From: Carboxylicivirga litoralis
GTDB taxonomy: Bacteria; Bacteroidota; Bacteroidia; Bacteroidales; Marinilabiliaceae
Reading direction: 5' to 3'
Length of the DNA stretch: 64,000 nt
NCBI RefSeq assembly: GCF_025499605.1
Contig: NZ_JAFMVC010000014.1
Coordinates: forward strand, 1-64,000
The notes under the pieces are model-generated. The model saw nothing but the letters and a program-made list of their open reading frames with translations, was not told the DNA's origin and did no database searches. Within the stretch, counting starts at the first letter, position 1. Every line of letters starts with the position of its first letter. Positions 29,123 through 37,711 of this stretch are shown here, piece after piece. The translations under genes and the position numbers were made by a program.

Positions 29123-29892
29123 ATGCGTTTACGAATCAAATCATTGTTAATCCTTTCACTAATAAGCCTGGCGGTACTTGCCAGTACATTTTTATTGCCC
29201 TATGGTTTTTCGGCTATTAACGATGGTTGGGCGTCCACCTTTTGGTTATTTATCTCGCATTCGGGTGGTACTGTTGGTGTGCCTTTGATAACAATTGCAT
29301 TTTGTGTATTAATTAGTCTGAATTACAAGGGCTGGAAGCGTAAGGTCTTGACCATCGTACTTTCGTTGGTTGCTTTCTCGCTGGTGCTAGGCGGGATGGC
29401 GAAGGTGAACGAAAACCTTATTAAAGAACATCTCAAAGTTGAAAGGCCCAATATTATTTATCTGCATCAGCAGAAGGGGTTTGATAAAGATGCTTTTTAT
29501 GCCTTTGAAAGTAAGGAAGAGCGCCAGCGTTATCTGCAATATTTCTTGAGAACACAAACCGATACGATCACTTTTGATAATAAACCGTTGCATCCTAAAG
29601 TGCTTCAGCATTGGTTGCACGAAACTGGTTATTCGTTTCCATCGGGGCACTCGTTTAATGCTTTTTTAATGGCTACACTAATGGCTTATATTATTCTTTT
29701 TGTGTATGCCGATTTCAAACGACGACGGTTTATATCCTGCCCTTTGTATGGGCCACGTTGGTGGCACTTTCTCGTGTTATTTTGGGTGTGCATTCACCGC
29801 TTGATATTACTTGTGGTGCAAGTATGGGCGTGATGCTGGGGTTGGTTATTGTATGGGTTGGGTTGATTGATGGCTTAGTTAAGCAGAAATAA
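29123..29892 (+). pseudogene. PAP2 phosphatase (PgpB-like) interrupted by a 1-nt frameshift
   Basis: Membrane phosphatase of the PAP2 superfamily, which dephosphorylates lipid phosphates such as phosphatidylglycerol phosphate or undecaprenyl diphosphate. The first frame (29123-29833) has motif 1 K-x6-RP (KEHLKVERP) and motif 2 PSGH, then turns into nonsense. From 29731 the -1 frame continues with YILPFVWATLVALSR, motif 3 SRVILGVHSPLD and a stop at 29890-29892. One T missing in GGTTTATATCC (29727-29737) would explain it. Motif 3 holds the catalytic histidine, so the short product would be inactive. It may be a real mutation or an assembly error. Confidence 0.85.
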
Positions 29893-30393
29893 TTTCATTC
29901 AAAATAAATGATTTTGATTATCCGAATTAAGGGTGAACATTTTTAAATCAACTTGCCTTGTATTATTACCTGGGCTATCAAAAATACTAGGTCAACACTT
30001 GACTAGAACTGAATGGGAGTATTATATTAATATCTGATCGTGAGTTAATTGCTAGTGTGCTTAAAGCGTAGTGATTGTATGAGGTGCTTTTGTTTGTTTT
30101 ATAAGGCTTTACGTCAGGTAAGTTAGGGTGTTTAAGATGTATGTTGTTGAAAATGTATAATTTAAAGGTGATACAAGTTGTTTACTTTTAATTTAAAAGC
30201 ATATAAAACCTTCAAAACTCTTTTTGTTATTTATTCGGTATTGTCAAGTTGTAAATCCTTAATTAAAGAAATAATTCGTGAATTTTCATTTTTTTAACAT
30301 TTATAAGGCCAACTTATCACTTGTAGTATATATTTTTGGCGGCATAAAAGACAATTAAAGAATTTTTGGTGTAATTGTAAAGTATCTGTATTT
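29893..30393. other. 501-nt gap upstream of the carboxyltransferase operon
   Basis: AT-rich with no convincing ORF. An imperfect palindrome CTAGGTCAA-CAC-TTGACTAG lies near 29988-30007. The only promoter signal found is the -7 box at 30331. I see nothing else. Confidence 0.5.
30331..30338 (+). promoter_or_regulatory. -7 box TATTTTTG of the carboxyltransferase operon
   Basis: Exact TAnnTTTG match 55 nt before the mmdA-like start codon. No good TTTG -33 element lies 19-21 nt upstream, only TTTA near 30301. Confidence 0.5.
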
Positions 30394-31950
30394 ATGAAAG
30401 TATCTGAGAAGATTGAGCTACTTAAAAAGAAACGTGAGGAAGTCCGGAAAATGGGCGGCGATGCACGTGTGGCTAAACATCACGAAAAGGGCAAACTTTC
30501 AGCTCGCGAGCGTTTAGATCATCTTTTTGACGAAGGTAGTTTTAGGGAAATAGACGCGTTTGTTGAGCACCGCTCAGTAAACTTCGGTCTTGAAAAAATT
30601 GAAATCCCTTCTGACGGTGTGATTATCGGTCACGGTTTAGTGCACGGTCGTCCTGTTTTTGCTTACTCGCAGGATTTTACTTCACGCGGTGGTTCACTTG
30701 GTGAAATGCATGCAGCTAAGATTTGTAAAATTATGGACTTGGCAGTTAAAGCTGGTGCGCCTGTTGTAGGATTAAACGATTCGGGTGGTGCTCGTGTTGA
30801 AGAAGGTGTTGATGCCTTAAAAGGTTACGGTGAGATTTTTATGCGTAACTCACGTGCATCTGGTGTTATTCCTCAAATTTCGGCCATCATGGGCCCTTGT
30901 GCCGGTGGTGCTGTATACTCTCCTGCAATGACTGACTTTATCTTTATGGTAAAGAAAAAGAGTCACATGTTTATTACTGGTCCTAACGTTATTAAGACTG
31001 TAACAGGTGAGGAAACCACCTTAGAAGATCTAGGTGGAGCCATGGTGCATAACACTAAAAGTGGTAATGCTCACTTTGCCTGCGATAGCGACGAAGATAC
31101 AATTGATGCCATCAAAGAGTTGTTAGAATTCTTACCAAACAACAACTTGGAAGAGGCGCCACAGATTCCTATGGGCGATGACCCAACTCGTCAGTGTGAA
31201 GAGTTAGATACAATTATACCAGATGATGCAAAAACACCATATAACATGGTGGATGTTATTGAATCGGTACTTGACAACGGTGAATTTATGCAGGTGCACG
31301 AGCACTATGCTGAAAACGCTATTGTTGGTTTCGGTCACCTAAACAACCGTTCTGTTGGTATCATTGCTAACCAGCCAATGATTCAGGCAGGATGTTTAGA
31401 TATCGATGCTTCTGATAAGATTTCACGCTTTGTACGTACTTGTGATGCTTTCAATATACCAATGATTACTTTCGTTGATGTACCAGGATACTTACCAGGT
31501 GTTCAGCAGGAGTGGGACGGTATTATTCGTCACGGTGCTAAGTTATTATGGTCATATGCCGAAGCTACTGTGCCTAAGTTCACTGTTGTAACGCGTAAAG
31601 ACTACGGTGGTGCCTACTTAGCCATGTGTTCTAAGCCATTGGGTGCAGATATGGTATTTGCATGGCCATCAGCCGAGATTGCAGTTATGGGTGCTAAAGG
31701 TGCAGTTGAGATTATCTCTACTTACCGTAAGCAGATTGCTGAAGCTGAAGACAAGCAAGCCATGACAGATGCTAAAATCAACGAGTACGAAGAGGCATTT
31801 AGCGTACCTTACTTAGCCGCTAAGCGTGGTTATATTGATGATGTTATCCTGCCAAGCGAAACAAGGCAGCGCCTAATCGACGCCATGGAAGTGATGTCGA
31901 CTAAGACTGAGATATTGCCTCCTAAGAAGCACGGAAACATTCCATTGTAA
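30394..31950 (+). CDS. mmdA: Methylmalonyl-CoA carboxyltransferase 12S-type subunit (MmdA/PccB family)
   Basis: Acyl-CoA carboxyltransferase of 518 aa that handles propionyl-/methylmalonyl-CoA. Both crotonase-like halves are present. The N half has GLNDSGGARVEEGV and IMGPCAGGAVYSPA; the C half has VDVPGYLPGVQQEWDGIIRHGAKLL and AVMGAKGAVEII. Its codon use is strongly biased to C-ending Tyr, Asn and Phe codons, unlike its flanks, a sign of high expression. It leads an operon with the 61-aa gene (13 nt) and the 5S-biotin gene. Likely role: propionate/succinate metabolism. Confidence 0.93.
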   Translation: MKVSEKIELLKKKREEVRKMGGDARVAKHHEKGKLSARERLDHLFDEGSFREIDAFVEHRSVNFGLEKIEIPSDGVIIGHGLVHGRPVFAYSQDFTSRGGSLGEMHAAKICKIMDLAVKAGAPVVGLNDSGGARVEEGVDALKGYGEIFMRNSRASGVIPQISAIMGPCAGGAVYSPAMTDFIFMVKKKSHMFITGPNVIKTVTGEETTLEDLGGAMVHNTKSGNAHFACDSDEDTIDAIKELLEFLPNNNLEEAPQIPMGDDPTRQCEELDTIIPDDAKTPYNMVDVIESVLDNGEFMQVHEHYAENAIVGFGHLNNRSVGIIANQPMIQAGCLDIDASDKISRFVRTCDAFNIPMITFVDVPGYLPGVQQEWDGIIRHGAKLLWSYAEATVPKFTVVTRKDYGGAYLAMCSKPLGADMVFAWPSAEIAVMGAKGAVEIISTYRKQIAEAEDKQAMTDAKINEYEEAFSVPYLAAKRGYIDDVILPSETRQRLIDAMEVMSTKTEILPPKKHGNIPL

Positions 31951-31963
31951 AAACGATTGTACT

Positions 31964-32149
31964 ATGACAGCAAGAGAAAAAAAGAGAAAAGCGGCAATGA
32001 TTGCAGTAGCTTATTACCTGGAGCAGGAAGCAGCTAAAAACAACGAAGTAAAGGCTGTTAATTCATGGAAAGCTATAGGTAAAGAGGTAATCATGAGTAA
32101 CCGGGCTATGGTACAACGTCGCGGTCGTTTATTACGTTCTCGCGCTTAA
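31964..32149 (+). CDS. Small carboxyltransferase-associated protein (OadG/epsilon-like tail)
   Basis: 61 aa, very basic. It has an N-terminal amphipathic helix (AAMIAVAYYLEQEAA) and a C-terminal NSWKAIGKEVIMSNR segment. This helix plus W-x-x-G-(K/R)-x-x-x-M layout resembles the soluble tails of OadG-like or acyl-CoA carboxylase epsilon subunits, which help assemble the carboxylase complex. There is no membrane segment, unlike true OadG. Its place between the two catalytic subunits supports a structural role; this is inference. Confidence 0.75.
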   Translation: MTAREKKRKAAMIAVAYYLEQEAAKNNEVKAVNSWKAIGKEVIMSNRAMVQRRGRLLRSRA

Positions 32150-32151
32150 TT

Positions 32152-32214
32152 AATGATTAGAGATTAATGGTAGATGATTATTACGTATTTATCATTAGTC
32201 ATTAACAATTAAAC
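32152..32214. repeat. Degenerate 7-nt register tract inside the carboxyltransferase operon
   Basis: Nine heptamers from 32155: gattaga, gattaat, ggtagat, gattatt, acgtatt, tatcatt, agtcatt, aacaatt, aaacatt. The two halves are also partly inverted (32151-32164 against 32191-32204), so a hairpin can form between the 61-aa gene and the biotin-carrying gene. Confidence 0.6.
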
Positions 32215-32218
32215 ATTG

Positions 32219-34132
32219 AATCAGATGAATTTCGATAAGCACGGAGCATTAGAAATGGCTCCACTAGAGTTTGGCGCTGACCGTCCAAAAGCAGCCAATC
32301 CAATTAAAATTAACGACGTAAGTTTACGTGATGGACACCAGTCTTTATTTGCAACTCGTGGTCGTACCGAAGATATGTTGCCTGTTGCTGAAATGATTGA
32401 CAACGCTGGATACAACGCTGTTGAAACATGGGGTGGTGCAACATTTGATACCATGCACCGATTCTTAGCTGAGGATCCATGGGAGCGTTTACGCGTGTTG
32501 AAAAAGCACATGCCGAAAACACCATTTTCAATGTTGCTTCGCGGACAGAACGTGGTAGGTTACCGTAACTATGCAGATGATGTGGTGCAGGCGTTTGTTC
32601 AGCGCGCCATCGATAACGGTATGGATATTTTCCGTTGTTTCGATGCCTTGAATGACTTCCGTAACTTCGAGACTGCAGCTAAAGTTATTAAAGACAATAA
32701 GAAGCACTTCCAGGGTGTAGTATGTTACACATTGAACCAGCCTCGTTTAGGTGGTGATATCTATAACATGGACTACTACATCAATAAAGTAAAAGAATTA
32801 TTAGAGTTTGGTGTTGATTCTATCTGTATCAAAGATATGGCCGGTTTAATTGCACCTTACGATATCTATAACTTGGTTCGCGAAATCAAGAAATTCACTG
32901 ATACACCTATCAACCTACACACGCACTTTACCTCTGGTATGGGTGACTTAGCTATCTTCAAAGCAATTGAAGCTGGTGTTGATATTGTTGATACTTGTAT
33001 CGGGCCTTACGCTTACCGTACGTCTCACGCAGCTGTTGAGCCAATCATCATGTCGTTGTTAGGTACTAACCGCGACTCAGGTATGGACATCAACAAAATT
33101 ACTGCTATCTCTGACGAGATGGAGAAATACATACCTAAGTACAAGCACTTAGATAACAATCCTAAGTACGCAACTACTGATATTAACGTATTGCTTCACC
33201 AAACACCAGGTGGTATGTTATCTAACTTGGTGAACCAGTTGAAAGCAATGGACGCTTTAGATAAATTACCTGAAGTATTCCGTTTATTACCAAAAGTACG
33301 TAAAGATCTAGGTAACATTCCATTGGTAACGCCTACTTCTCAGATTGTTGGTGTTCAAACAGTCAACAACGTATTGTTTGACTCTTACGAAGGTGAGTAT
33401 GCACAAATTACTAAAGAGGTGAAAGACCTTTGCTTCGGATTGTATGGTAAAACAACTGACCCAATCAATCCTGAGGTTCAGAAGAAAGCTCTGAAAGATT
33501 ACCCACGTGGTGAAGAGCCTATCACTGTTCGTCCAGGTTCTATCCTTGAGCCGGAATTGGATCAGGTGAAAGATGAATTCTCTGGTTTAGCCCAGGATAT
33601 TGATGATGAAGTATTATGTGCTCTTTATCCTGTTACAGGTAAGCGCTTCCTGAAATGGAAATATGGTAAGGAAGAAGTGCCTGCTGAATTCAAAGCGAAG
33701 ACCATGGAGCAGGTTGAAAAAGAAGAAGAATTGGTGCGTAAAGCCCTTTCAGGTGAGTTAACATCAAAAGGTGGTTCAGGTGCAACTCGTGAGTTGGAAG
33801 TGAAGGTTGACGGTGAGGTATTTACTGTAGAAATTAACGATCCTAACGCAGCTGCAGCGCCTCGTGCTCGTCGTGGTAAAACAGGCGGTGCCAAAGAGGT
33901 AGAGTCAACAGGTAGCTTAGTAGCTCCAATCCCAGGTATGATTGTAGAGTTCAAAGCAAAAGTTGGCGACGAAGTGAAAGCAGGTGACACTTTAGCTGTG
34001 CTTGAAGCGATGAAGATGATGAACAACCTTGATGCTGCCGTTGACGGTGTGGTTAAGGAAATCAAATTCGATTCAGGTGATTCAGTTGCTAAAGGCGATG
34101 TGTTGATGGTGATTGAGCCAGCAGAAGCATAG
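32219..34132 (+). CDS. Pyruvate/oxaloacetate carboxyltransferase 5S domain with biotin carrier (OadA/PycB-like)
   Basis: About 637 aa. Residues ~25-480 are the HMGL-like 5S carboxyltransferase barrel with conserved domain: SLRDGHQSLFATR, FRCFDALND, CIKDMAGLI and LHTHFTSG. Residues ~570-638 are the biotinyl domain with EAMKM; the biotin lysine is K600, counted from the upstream in-frame start at 32216. That start is not ATG; the ATG at 32225 (MNFDKHGALE) is also possible. Together with the 12S-type gene this makes a transcarboxylase set: methylmalonyl-CoA + pyruvate to propionyl-CoA + oxaloacetate. No OadB/GcdB sodium-pump gene follows. Codon bias is high. Confidence 0.92.
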   Translation, partial: NQMNFDKHGALEMAPLEFGADRPKAANPIKINDVSLRDGHQSLFATRGRTEDMLPVAEMIDNAGYNAVETWGGATFDTMHRFLAEDPWERLRVLKKHMPKTPFSMLLRGQNVVGYRNYADDVVQAFVQRAIDNGMDIFRCFDALNDFRNFETAAKVIKDNKKHFQGVVCYTLNQPRLGGDIYNMDYYINKVKELLEFGVDSICIKDMAGLIAPYDIYNLVREIKKFTDTPINLHTHFTSGMGDLAIFKAIEAGVDIVDTCIGPYAYRTSHAAVEPIIMSLLGTNRDSGMDINKITAISDEMEKYIPKYKHLDNNPKYATTDINVLLHQTPGGMLSNLVNQLKAMDALDKLPEVFRLLPKVRKDLGNIPLVTPTSQIVGVQTVNNVLFDSYEGEYAQITKEVKDLCFGLYGKTTDPINPEVQKKALKDYPRGEEPITVRPGSILEPELDQVKDEFSGLAQDIDDEVLCALYPVTGKRFLKWKYGKEEVPAEFKAKTMEQVEKEEELVRKALSGELTSKGGSGATRELEVKVDGEVFTVEINDPNAAAAPRARRGKTGGAKEVESTGSLVAPIPGMIVEFKAKVGDEVKAGDTLAVLEAMKMMNNLDAAVDGVVKEIKFDSGDSVAKGDVLMVIEPAEA

Positions 34133-34166
34133 TAGCTAAATCCAATACAATATACTCCAAGAATTG

Positions 34167-34195
34167 AGGCAGGCCATTAGGTCTGCCTTTTTTTA
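34167..34195 (+). terminator. Terminator of the carboxyltransferase operon
   Basis: Stem AGGCAG/CTGCCT (34167-34172 with 34183-34188) followed by seven T. Confidence 0.85.
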
Positions 34196-34206
34196 TTCCA
34201 GCGGTT

Positions 34207-34356
34207 ATACCAATTGTATTTTAAAATGAGCTTTATGCGAAATTTAAAAACTACAATAGCTTATCCCGAATAATTCGGGAGTTAATGCCACAAGACGATT
34301 AAAGTGCCTTAATGAGTCAAGTGAAAATAAGGCGCATTTTAATTGTTAATCGGTAT
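34207..34356. mobile_element. MITE-like element, ~150 bp
   Basis: Imperfect terminal inverted repeats of about 25 bp (34207-34231 and 34332-34356; roughly 17-18 matches, ends ATACC...GGTAT). An internal perfect hairpin CCCGAA-TAA-TTCGGG lies at 34265-34279. No coding capacity. The ends TATACCAATT resemble short non-autonomous elements of marine bacteria. No target duplication is clear. Confidence 0.45.
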
Positions 34357-34415
34357 TAATGACAAATCTTGTAAAAATATACGCATATAAATATATGGAT
34401 ATATAATAATATAGA

Positions 34416-34423
34416 TATATTTG
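34416..34423 (+). promoter_or_regulatory. -7 box TATATTTG before the leader ORF
   Basis: Exact TAnnTTTG match 34 nt before the 30-codon leader ORF. The sequence just upstream is AT-rich with no clear TTTG element. Confidence 0.45.
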
Positions 34424-34457
34424 TGCGCCATAATAATTCATTCAATTATTAATACTC

Positions 34458-34550
34458 ATGCACCACACTACAATTATTCATACCAATAAATTCAACCTGT
34501 CGAAGAGGCGTTTCATTCATTTCTTTTTATACTTCAAACCATTGTTTTAA
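34458..34550 (+). CDS. Possible leader peptide, 30 aa
   Basis: Short ORF starting MHHTTIIHTNKF and ending in YFKPLF, too short for standard gene calls. The run of His, Thr and Ile codons at the start recalls leader peptides of amino-acid attenuators. It lies between a -7 box and a terminator-like hairpin upstream of the metallophosphoesterase gene. That gene is not an amino-acid biosynthesis gene, so the role is uncertain. Confidence 0.35.
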   Translation: MHHTTIIHTNKFNLSKRRFIHFFLYFKPLF

Positions 34551-34588
34551 CAAGCGTTTTGTTTTGTCTTTAAATTTGAAATGAATCT

Positions 34589-34620
34589 AAAACCAGTATC
34601 CGCACCGGATTGATGGTTTT
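34589..34620 (+). terminator. Terminator-like hairpin in the metallophosphoesterase leader
   Basis: Outer stem AAAACCA/TGGTTTT (34589-34595 with 34614-34620) and inner stem ATCCG/CGGAT (34598-34602 with 34606-34610). It ends in TTTT 18 nt before the next start codon, a position suited to attenuation. Confidence 0.5.
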
Positions 34621-34638
34621 CATGTAAGTACTGAAATA

Positions 34639-35451
34639 ATGAACCCAAATTTCTCAGTAAAAGCTGTTGTGAGTACAATTGTTTTGTCGCTGTTGTTTCT
34701 GGCCTGCGATGAGGTGATTGAATACAGCCCTTATCAAAATATTGTCAAGTCGAAGTGGAAGAAGCAAAACATTAGTAACTATAATAAACTACTTCCAAAG
34801 GCCAATGAACCATTTACACCTTTTCGAATTGGTTTAATTGCTGATTCTCACACTTACTACGATGAATTTGAAAAGCAGGTGGAATACATCAATACCCGCG
34901 ATGATTTAGATTTTATTATTCATTTGGGTGATATAACCTTAAGTGCTAATTCTCGTGAATTTAACTGGTACAGCGATGTCATGAATAAGATTAAAATACC
35001 GGTTATCACGCTTATTGGTAATCACGATTGCCTGGGTAATGGCTATGATATTTATAGCGAGATGTTTGGTGAAAGTAACTTTTTCTTTGAATATAAGGAT
35101 GTTAAGTTTGTGATGTTTGATGATATCATTTGGGAGAAGAAGGTGTCTGATCCGGATTTTGAGTGGTTTGATAAAGCCCTTGTTAATGATTCGGATTATA
35201 AATACGTTCTTCCTTTTGCACATATACCACCTTGGGATCAACAATTTACGGTGGGTAACGAGTTTCTGTATAATCAGATTCTATTACGCCATAACCTTGA
35301 TCTATCAATTCATGGGCATGGGCACAGTTACAGCTATTCTCAACCCTATGATGATGTTCATTATTTATCAGTGCCATCTCCTGAACGCAATCAATTAATT
35401 ATTCTTGATGTTCAGCCAGACACCATTAAGCACGAGGTAATTAAATACTAA
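34639..35451 (+). CDS. Calcineurin-like metallophosphoesterase (lipoprotein)
   Basis: Lipoprotein of 270 aa with lipobox LFLAC23. The metal-binding motifs come in order: ADSH (residues ~70), HLGD, IGNHDCLGNGYD, FAHIPPW and HGHGHSY. Such enzymes hydrolyse phosphodiesters or phosphomonoesters; the target outside the cytoplasm is unknown. Only 7 nt separate it from the next gene, so the two are probably an operon. Confidence 0.88.
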   Translation: MNPNFSVKAVVSTIVLSLLFLACDEVIEYSPYQNIVKSKWKKQNISNYNKLLPKANEPFTPFRIGLIADSHTYYDEFEKQVEYINTRDDLDFIIHLGDITLSANSREFNWYSDVMNKIKIPVITLIGNHDCLGNGYDIYSEMFGESNFFFEYKDVKFVMFDDIIWEKKVSDPDFEWFDKALVNDSDYKYVLPFAHIPPWDQQFTVGNEFLYNQILLRHNLDLSIHGHGHSYSYSQPYDDVHYLSVPSPERNQLIILDVQPDTIKHEVIKY

Positions 35452-35458
35452 AATTAGC

Positions 35459-36148
35459 ATGACAGAAAAGAAAAAAAATCGTATTTGGGATGTCTTGCTA
35501 ATTGGCTTTATGATGTTTGGAGCTGTGGAATTAAAAGCCCAAGCTGATGCTGATGATTCGACATGGGTAGAAATGCCCAGAATGCTTCAAAAGGCCTATA
35601 AAGAAAGAATAGTGGTGATAAAGAACGATACAATTACTTATCGTCACCGTTGGTTTATTCCTGGCCAGTATAAATTGCAATATGCCGGAAGTATTGGTTT
35701 GATGTCCATTGGCTTTGGTTATGCCATAACACCGACTTATCAGCCAGCTTTGTTTTTTGGTTATTTGAGTGAAAACTTTGGCGGGAGTAAAAATAGTGTT
35801 ATCAGTATTTCGCTTAAAAATAGTTTTTACTTTACTAAGCAACCGCTTTTTAAATACTTTAAACCCTATGGAGGTTTGTCCATCAATTGGGGTAATACAA
35901 ATAATACGTTTCGGCGATTGCCGGATTACTATCCAAAGGAATATTATTTCCAGAATAAGGTACATTTCTACCCGTTTTTGGGAGGCGAATTAAAGTTTGC
36001 CATTCACAACCGTTACTTTGATGGAGTTGGGGTTTATACTGAGTTTTCGGCCATGGATGCCTATTTGTTAGAAGCCATTCGTACCGAATATGTAAAACCA
36101 CATATGGCGTTATCCATGGCCATAGGAGTGACGTTTTACTTGCGTTAG
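35459..36148 (+). CDS. Hypothetical outer-membrane beta-barrel protein
   Basis: Not recognised as a named family. 229 aa; a signal-like segment (WDVLLIGFMMFGAVELKAQA) is followed by many short amphipathic strands (YKLQYAGSIGLMSIGFGYAI) and a C-terminal aromatic/arginine end LSMAIGVTFYLR, typical of small beta-barrels. It follows the metallophosphoesterase by 7 nt and precedes a terminator. Confidence 0.75.
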   Translation: MTEKKKNRIWDVLLIGFMMFGAVELKAQADADDSTWVEMPRMLQKAYKERIVVIKNDTITYRHRWFIPGQYKLQYAGSIGLMSIGFGYAITPTYQPALFFGYLSENFGGSKNSVISISLKNSFYFTKQPLFKYFKPYGGLSINWGNTNNTFRRLPDYYPKEYYFQNKVHFYPFLGGELKFAIHNRYFDGVGVYTEFSAMDAYLLEAIRTEYVKPHMALSMAIGVTFYLR

Positions 36149-36204
36149 ACATTTCTTTTCATAGGTGAGCAAAAATCATCTATAGCTCATAATTAGTAAG
36201 TAGA

Positions 36205-36238
36205 AAGGGCTACATTCAACGGAATGCAGCTCTTTTTT
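36205..36238 (+). terminator. Rho-independent terminator
   Basis: A 13-bp stem with one mismatch and a wobble (AAGGGCTACATTC with GAATGCAGCTCTT), loop AACG, and a T tract, downstream of the metallophosphoesterase/beta-barrel pair. Confidence 0.8.
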
Positions 36239-36426
36239 ATAGTTTTATTTGTATAAATAAATACAGTGTCAAAAAAAGAAATGAAACGTTTTTAATAATA
36301 AAATTGGATGGAATCGTTAAAAAGGCGTTAAAAATTGAACTTTAAAACAATTAGTTTAAAATGAATCGCTAAATCCAAAGGCTTTTTTTTACTTTTAGTG
36401 TCAGTCTAATGCTTAACATGTACCCC

Positions 36427-37707
36427 ATGAAGAAAACACGCATTTTAATAACAGTTGTATTAATCGTTGCAGGTCTGCTAATTGGAAATTGGATATATGG
36501 CAATATCCTTTCAAAAAAAATTGAAAATCAGCTAGAGAGACAAATCGAGTTAGTGTTTGAAGGAGCGGAGGTGACATTTGATAAAGTTAATGTTAATCCA
36601 CTGTTCTCAAAATTAGAGTTTTATGGATTGCAAATTGTAAGTGATGATGGAGTGGAGTTATTCAGTAGTACTGAAGCTAAACTGGGTATGCCATATTCAG
36701 AGGCTATGCGCTTATTGAAATCTAAGAATTTTGAAGAGGTTAAAACCTTTAGCATTCACCTGTTCGATAGTGCAGTATTTATTGAAGGAGTTGATGATAA
36801 GTTATTGGTTGATGATTTATATTTTTCTTTTAAAGGACACTTAACAAAGCAAGATCTGGAACAGTTGAATGATAAATTTCCAGATCAAAAGCAAGCGGTT
36901 AAGGTTGATGCCAAAGGCCTAAGTTTTGCCGATACACCATGGATGGATGCTTTGGGTTTTACATCTGAGCAAATCAATCGCTTTAATAAAATCGATAAGT
37001 TAACCGCTGATTTAAGATTTAATCCGGATAAGCAAATTATACAGCTTAACGATGTATTGCTACATTCACCTTTAGCCACCTATACTTCTGTTGGTGAACT
37101 GAGTTATGAAGGTGAAGGGTTGGAAAAAATGAAAGTAACACATTCGTCTTCATCTATAGAATTAAAACTGAATGATAAAGGTATAGAGTGGGGAGACCCT
37201 GAGACCAATGGTAAATACTCGCTTGATAATTTATATGTCAAAATGGATGGCGATGTAAGTTATGAGGATAGTTTACCTCAAATTCATTCACAATCAACTC
37301 AGCTTTTACTCGAAAATTTATCAGTGGAGTATGCCGGGGCAAAGAAAGCTGAGCTAGAGGCGCAAACAGCATTGCTTGGTCTGAAAATGGATAAACTGAC
37401 GGTTAAAAAACTGGCTATCAGTTCTAAGATTGAAAACGATTTATTAGTTATCAGCCAAGGCGAATTATTATCATCGTTAATGAATGCTGAATTGGAGGCT
37501 AAAATCAAGATTGATGAACGTCATCATAAAGCATCGCAAATTGAAAAAGCAACATTAATAGTCAGTGAGCTGGCTCCCGGTATTGAAAATGCATTGACAA
37601 CATTTGAGTTAATGACGATGCAGTCGTTACCGCGAAAAGGCAAAAGCATTGTGTTAGAGATGAGTGGCGATGTAACGCGTCCAACTATTAAAGGATTAAG
37701 ATATTAA
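36427..37707 (+). CDS. Hypothetical AsmA-like envelope protein
   Basis: About 426 aa from the ATG at 36427 (the frame opens at 36409). A single N-terminal membrane helix (ILITVVLIVAGLLIGNWIY) is followed by a long beta-rich periplasmic body. It begins with VTFDKVNVNPLFSKLEFYGLQI, the kind of repeat seen in AsmA/DUF748 proteins that carry lipids across the periplasm. The similarity is by pattern only. The patatin gene starts 4 nt after it. Confidence 0.6.
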   Translation: MKKTRILITVVLIVAGLLIGNWIYGNILSKKIENQLERQIELVFEGAEVTFDKVNVNPLFSKLEFYGLQIVSDDGVELFSSTEAKLGMPYSEAMRLLKSKNFEEVKTFSIHLFDSAVFIEGVDDKLLVDDLYFSFKGHLTKQDLEQLNDKFPDQKQAVKVDAKGLSFADTPWMDALGFTSEQINRFNKIDKLTADLRFNPDKQIIQLNDVLLHSPLATYTSVGELSYEGEGLEKMKVTHSSSSIELKLNDKGIEWGDPETNGKYSLDNLYVKMDGDVSYEDSLPQIHSQSTQLLLENLSVEYAGAKKAELEAQTALLGLKMDKLTVKKLAISSKIENDLLVISQGELLSSLMNAELEAKIKIDERHHKASQIEKATLIVSELAPGIENALTTFELMTMQSLPRKGKSIVLEMSGDVTRPTIKGLRY

Positions 37708-37711
37708 AGAA

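Noticed and set aside
29720-29740. Programmed -1 ribosomal frameshift in the PAP2 gene
   Set aside because: No X-XXY-YYZ slippery heptamer and no strong downstream hairpin at the site; a base loss is simpler.
33625-34065. 146-codon ORF antisense to the biotin-carrier domain
   Set aside because: It is open because of the strong codon bias of the sense gene; Ser/Thr/Ala-rich low complexity only.
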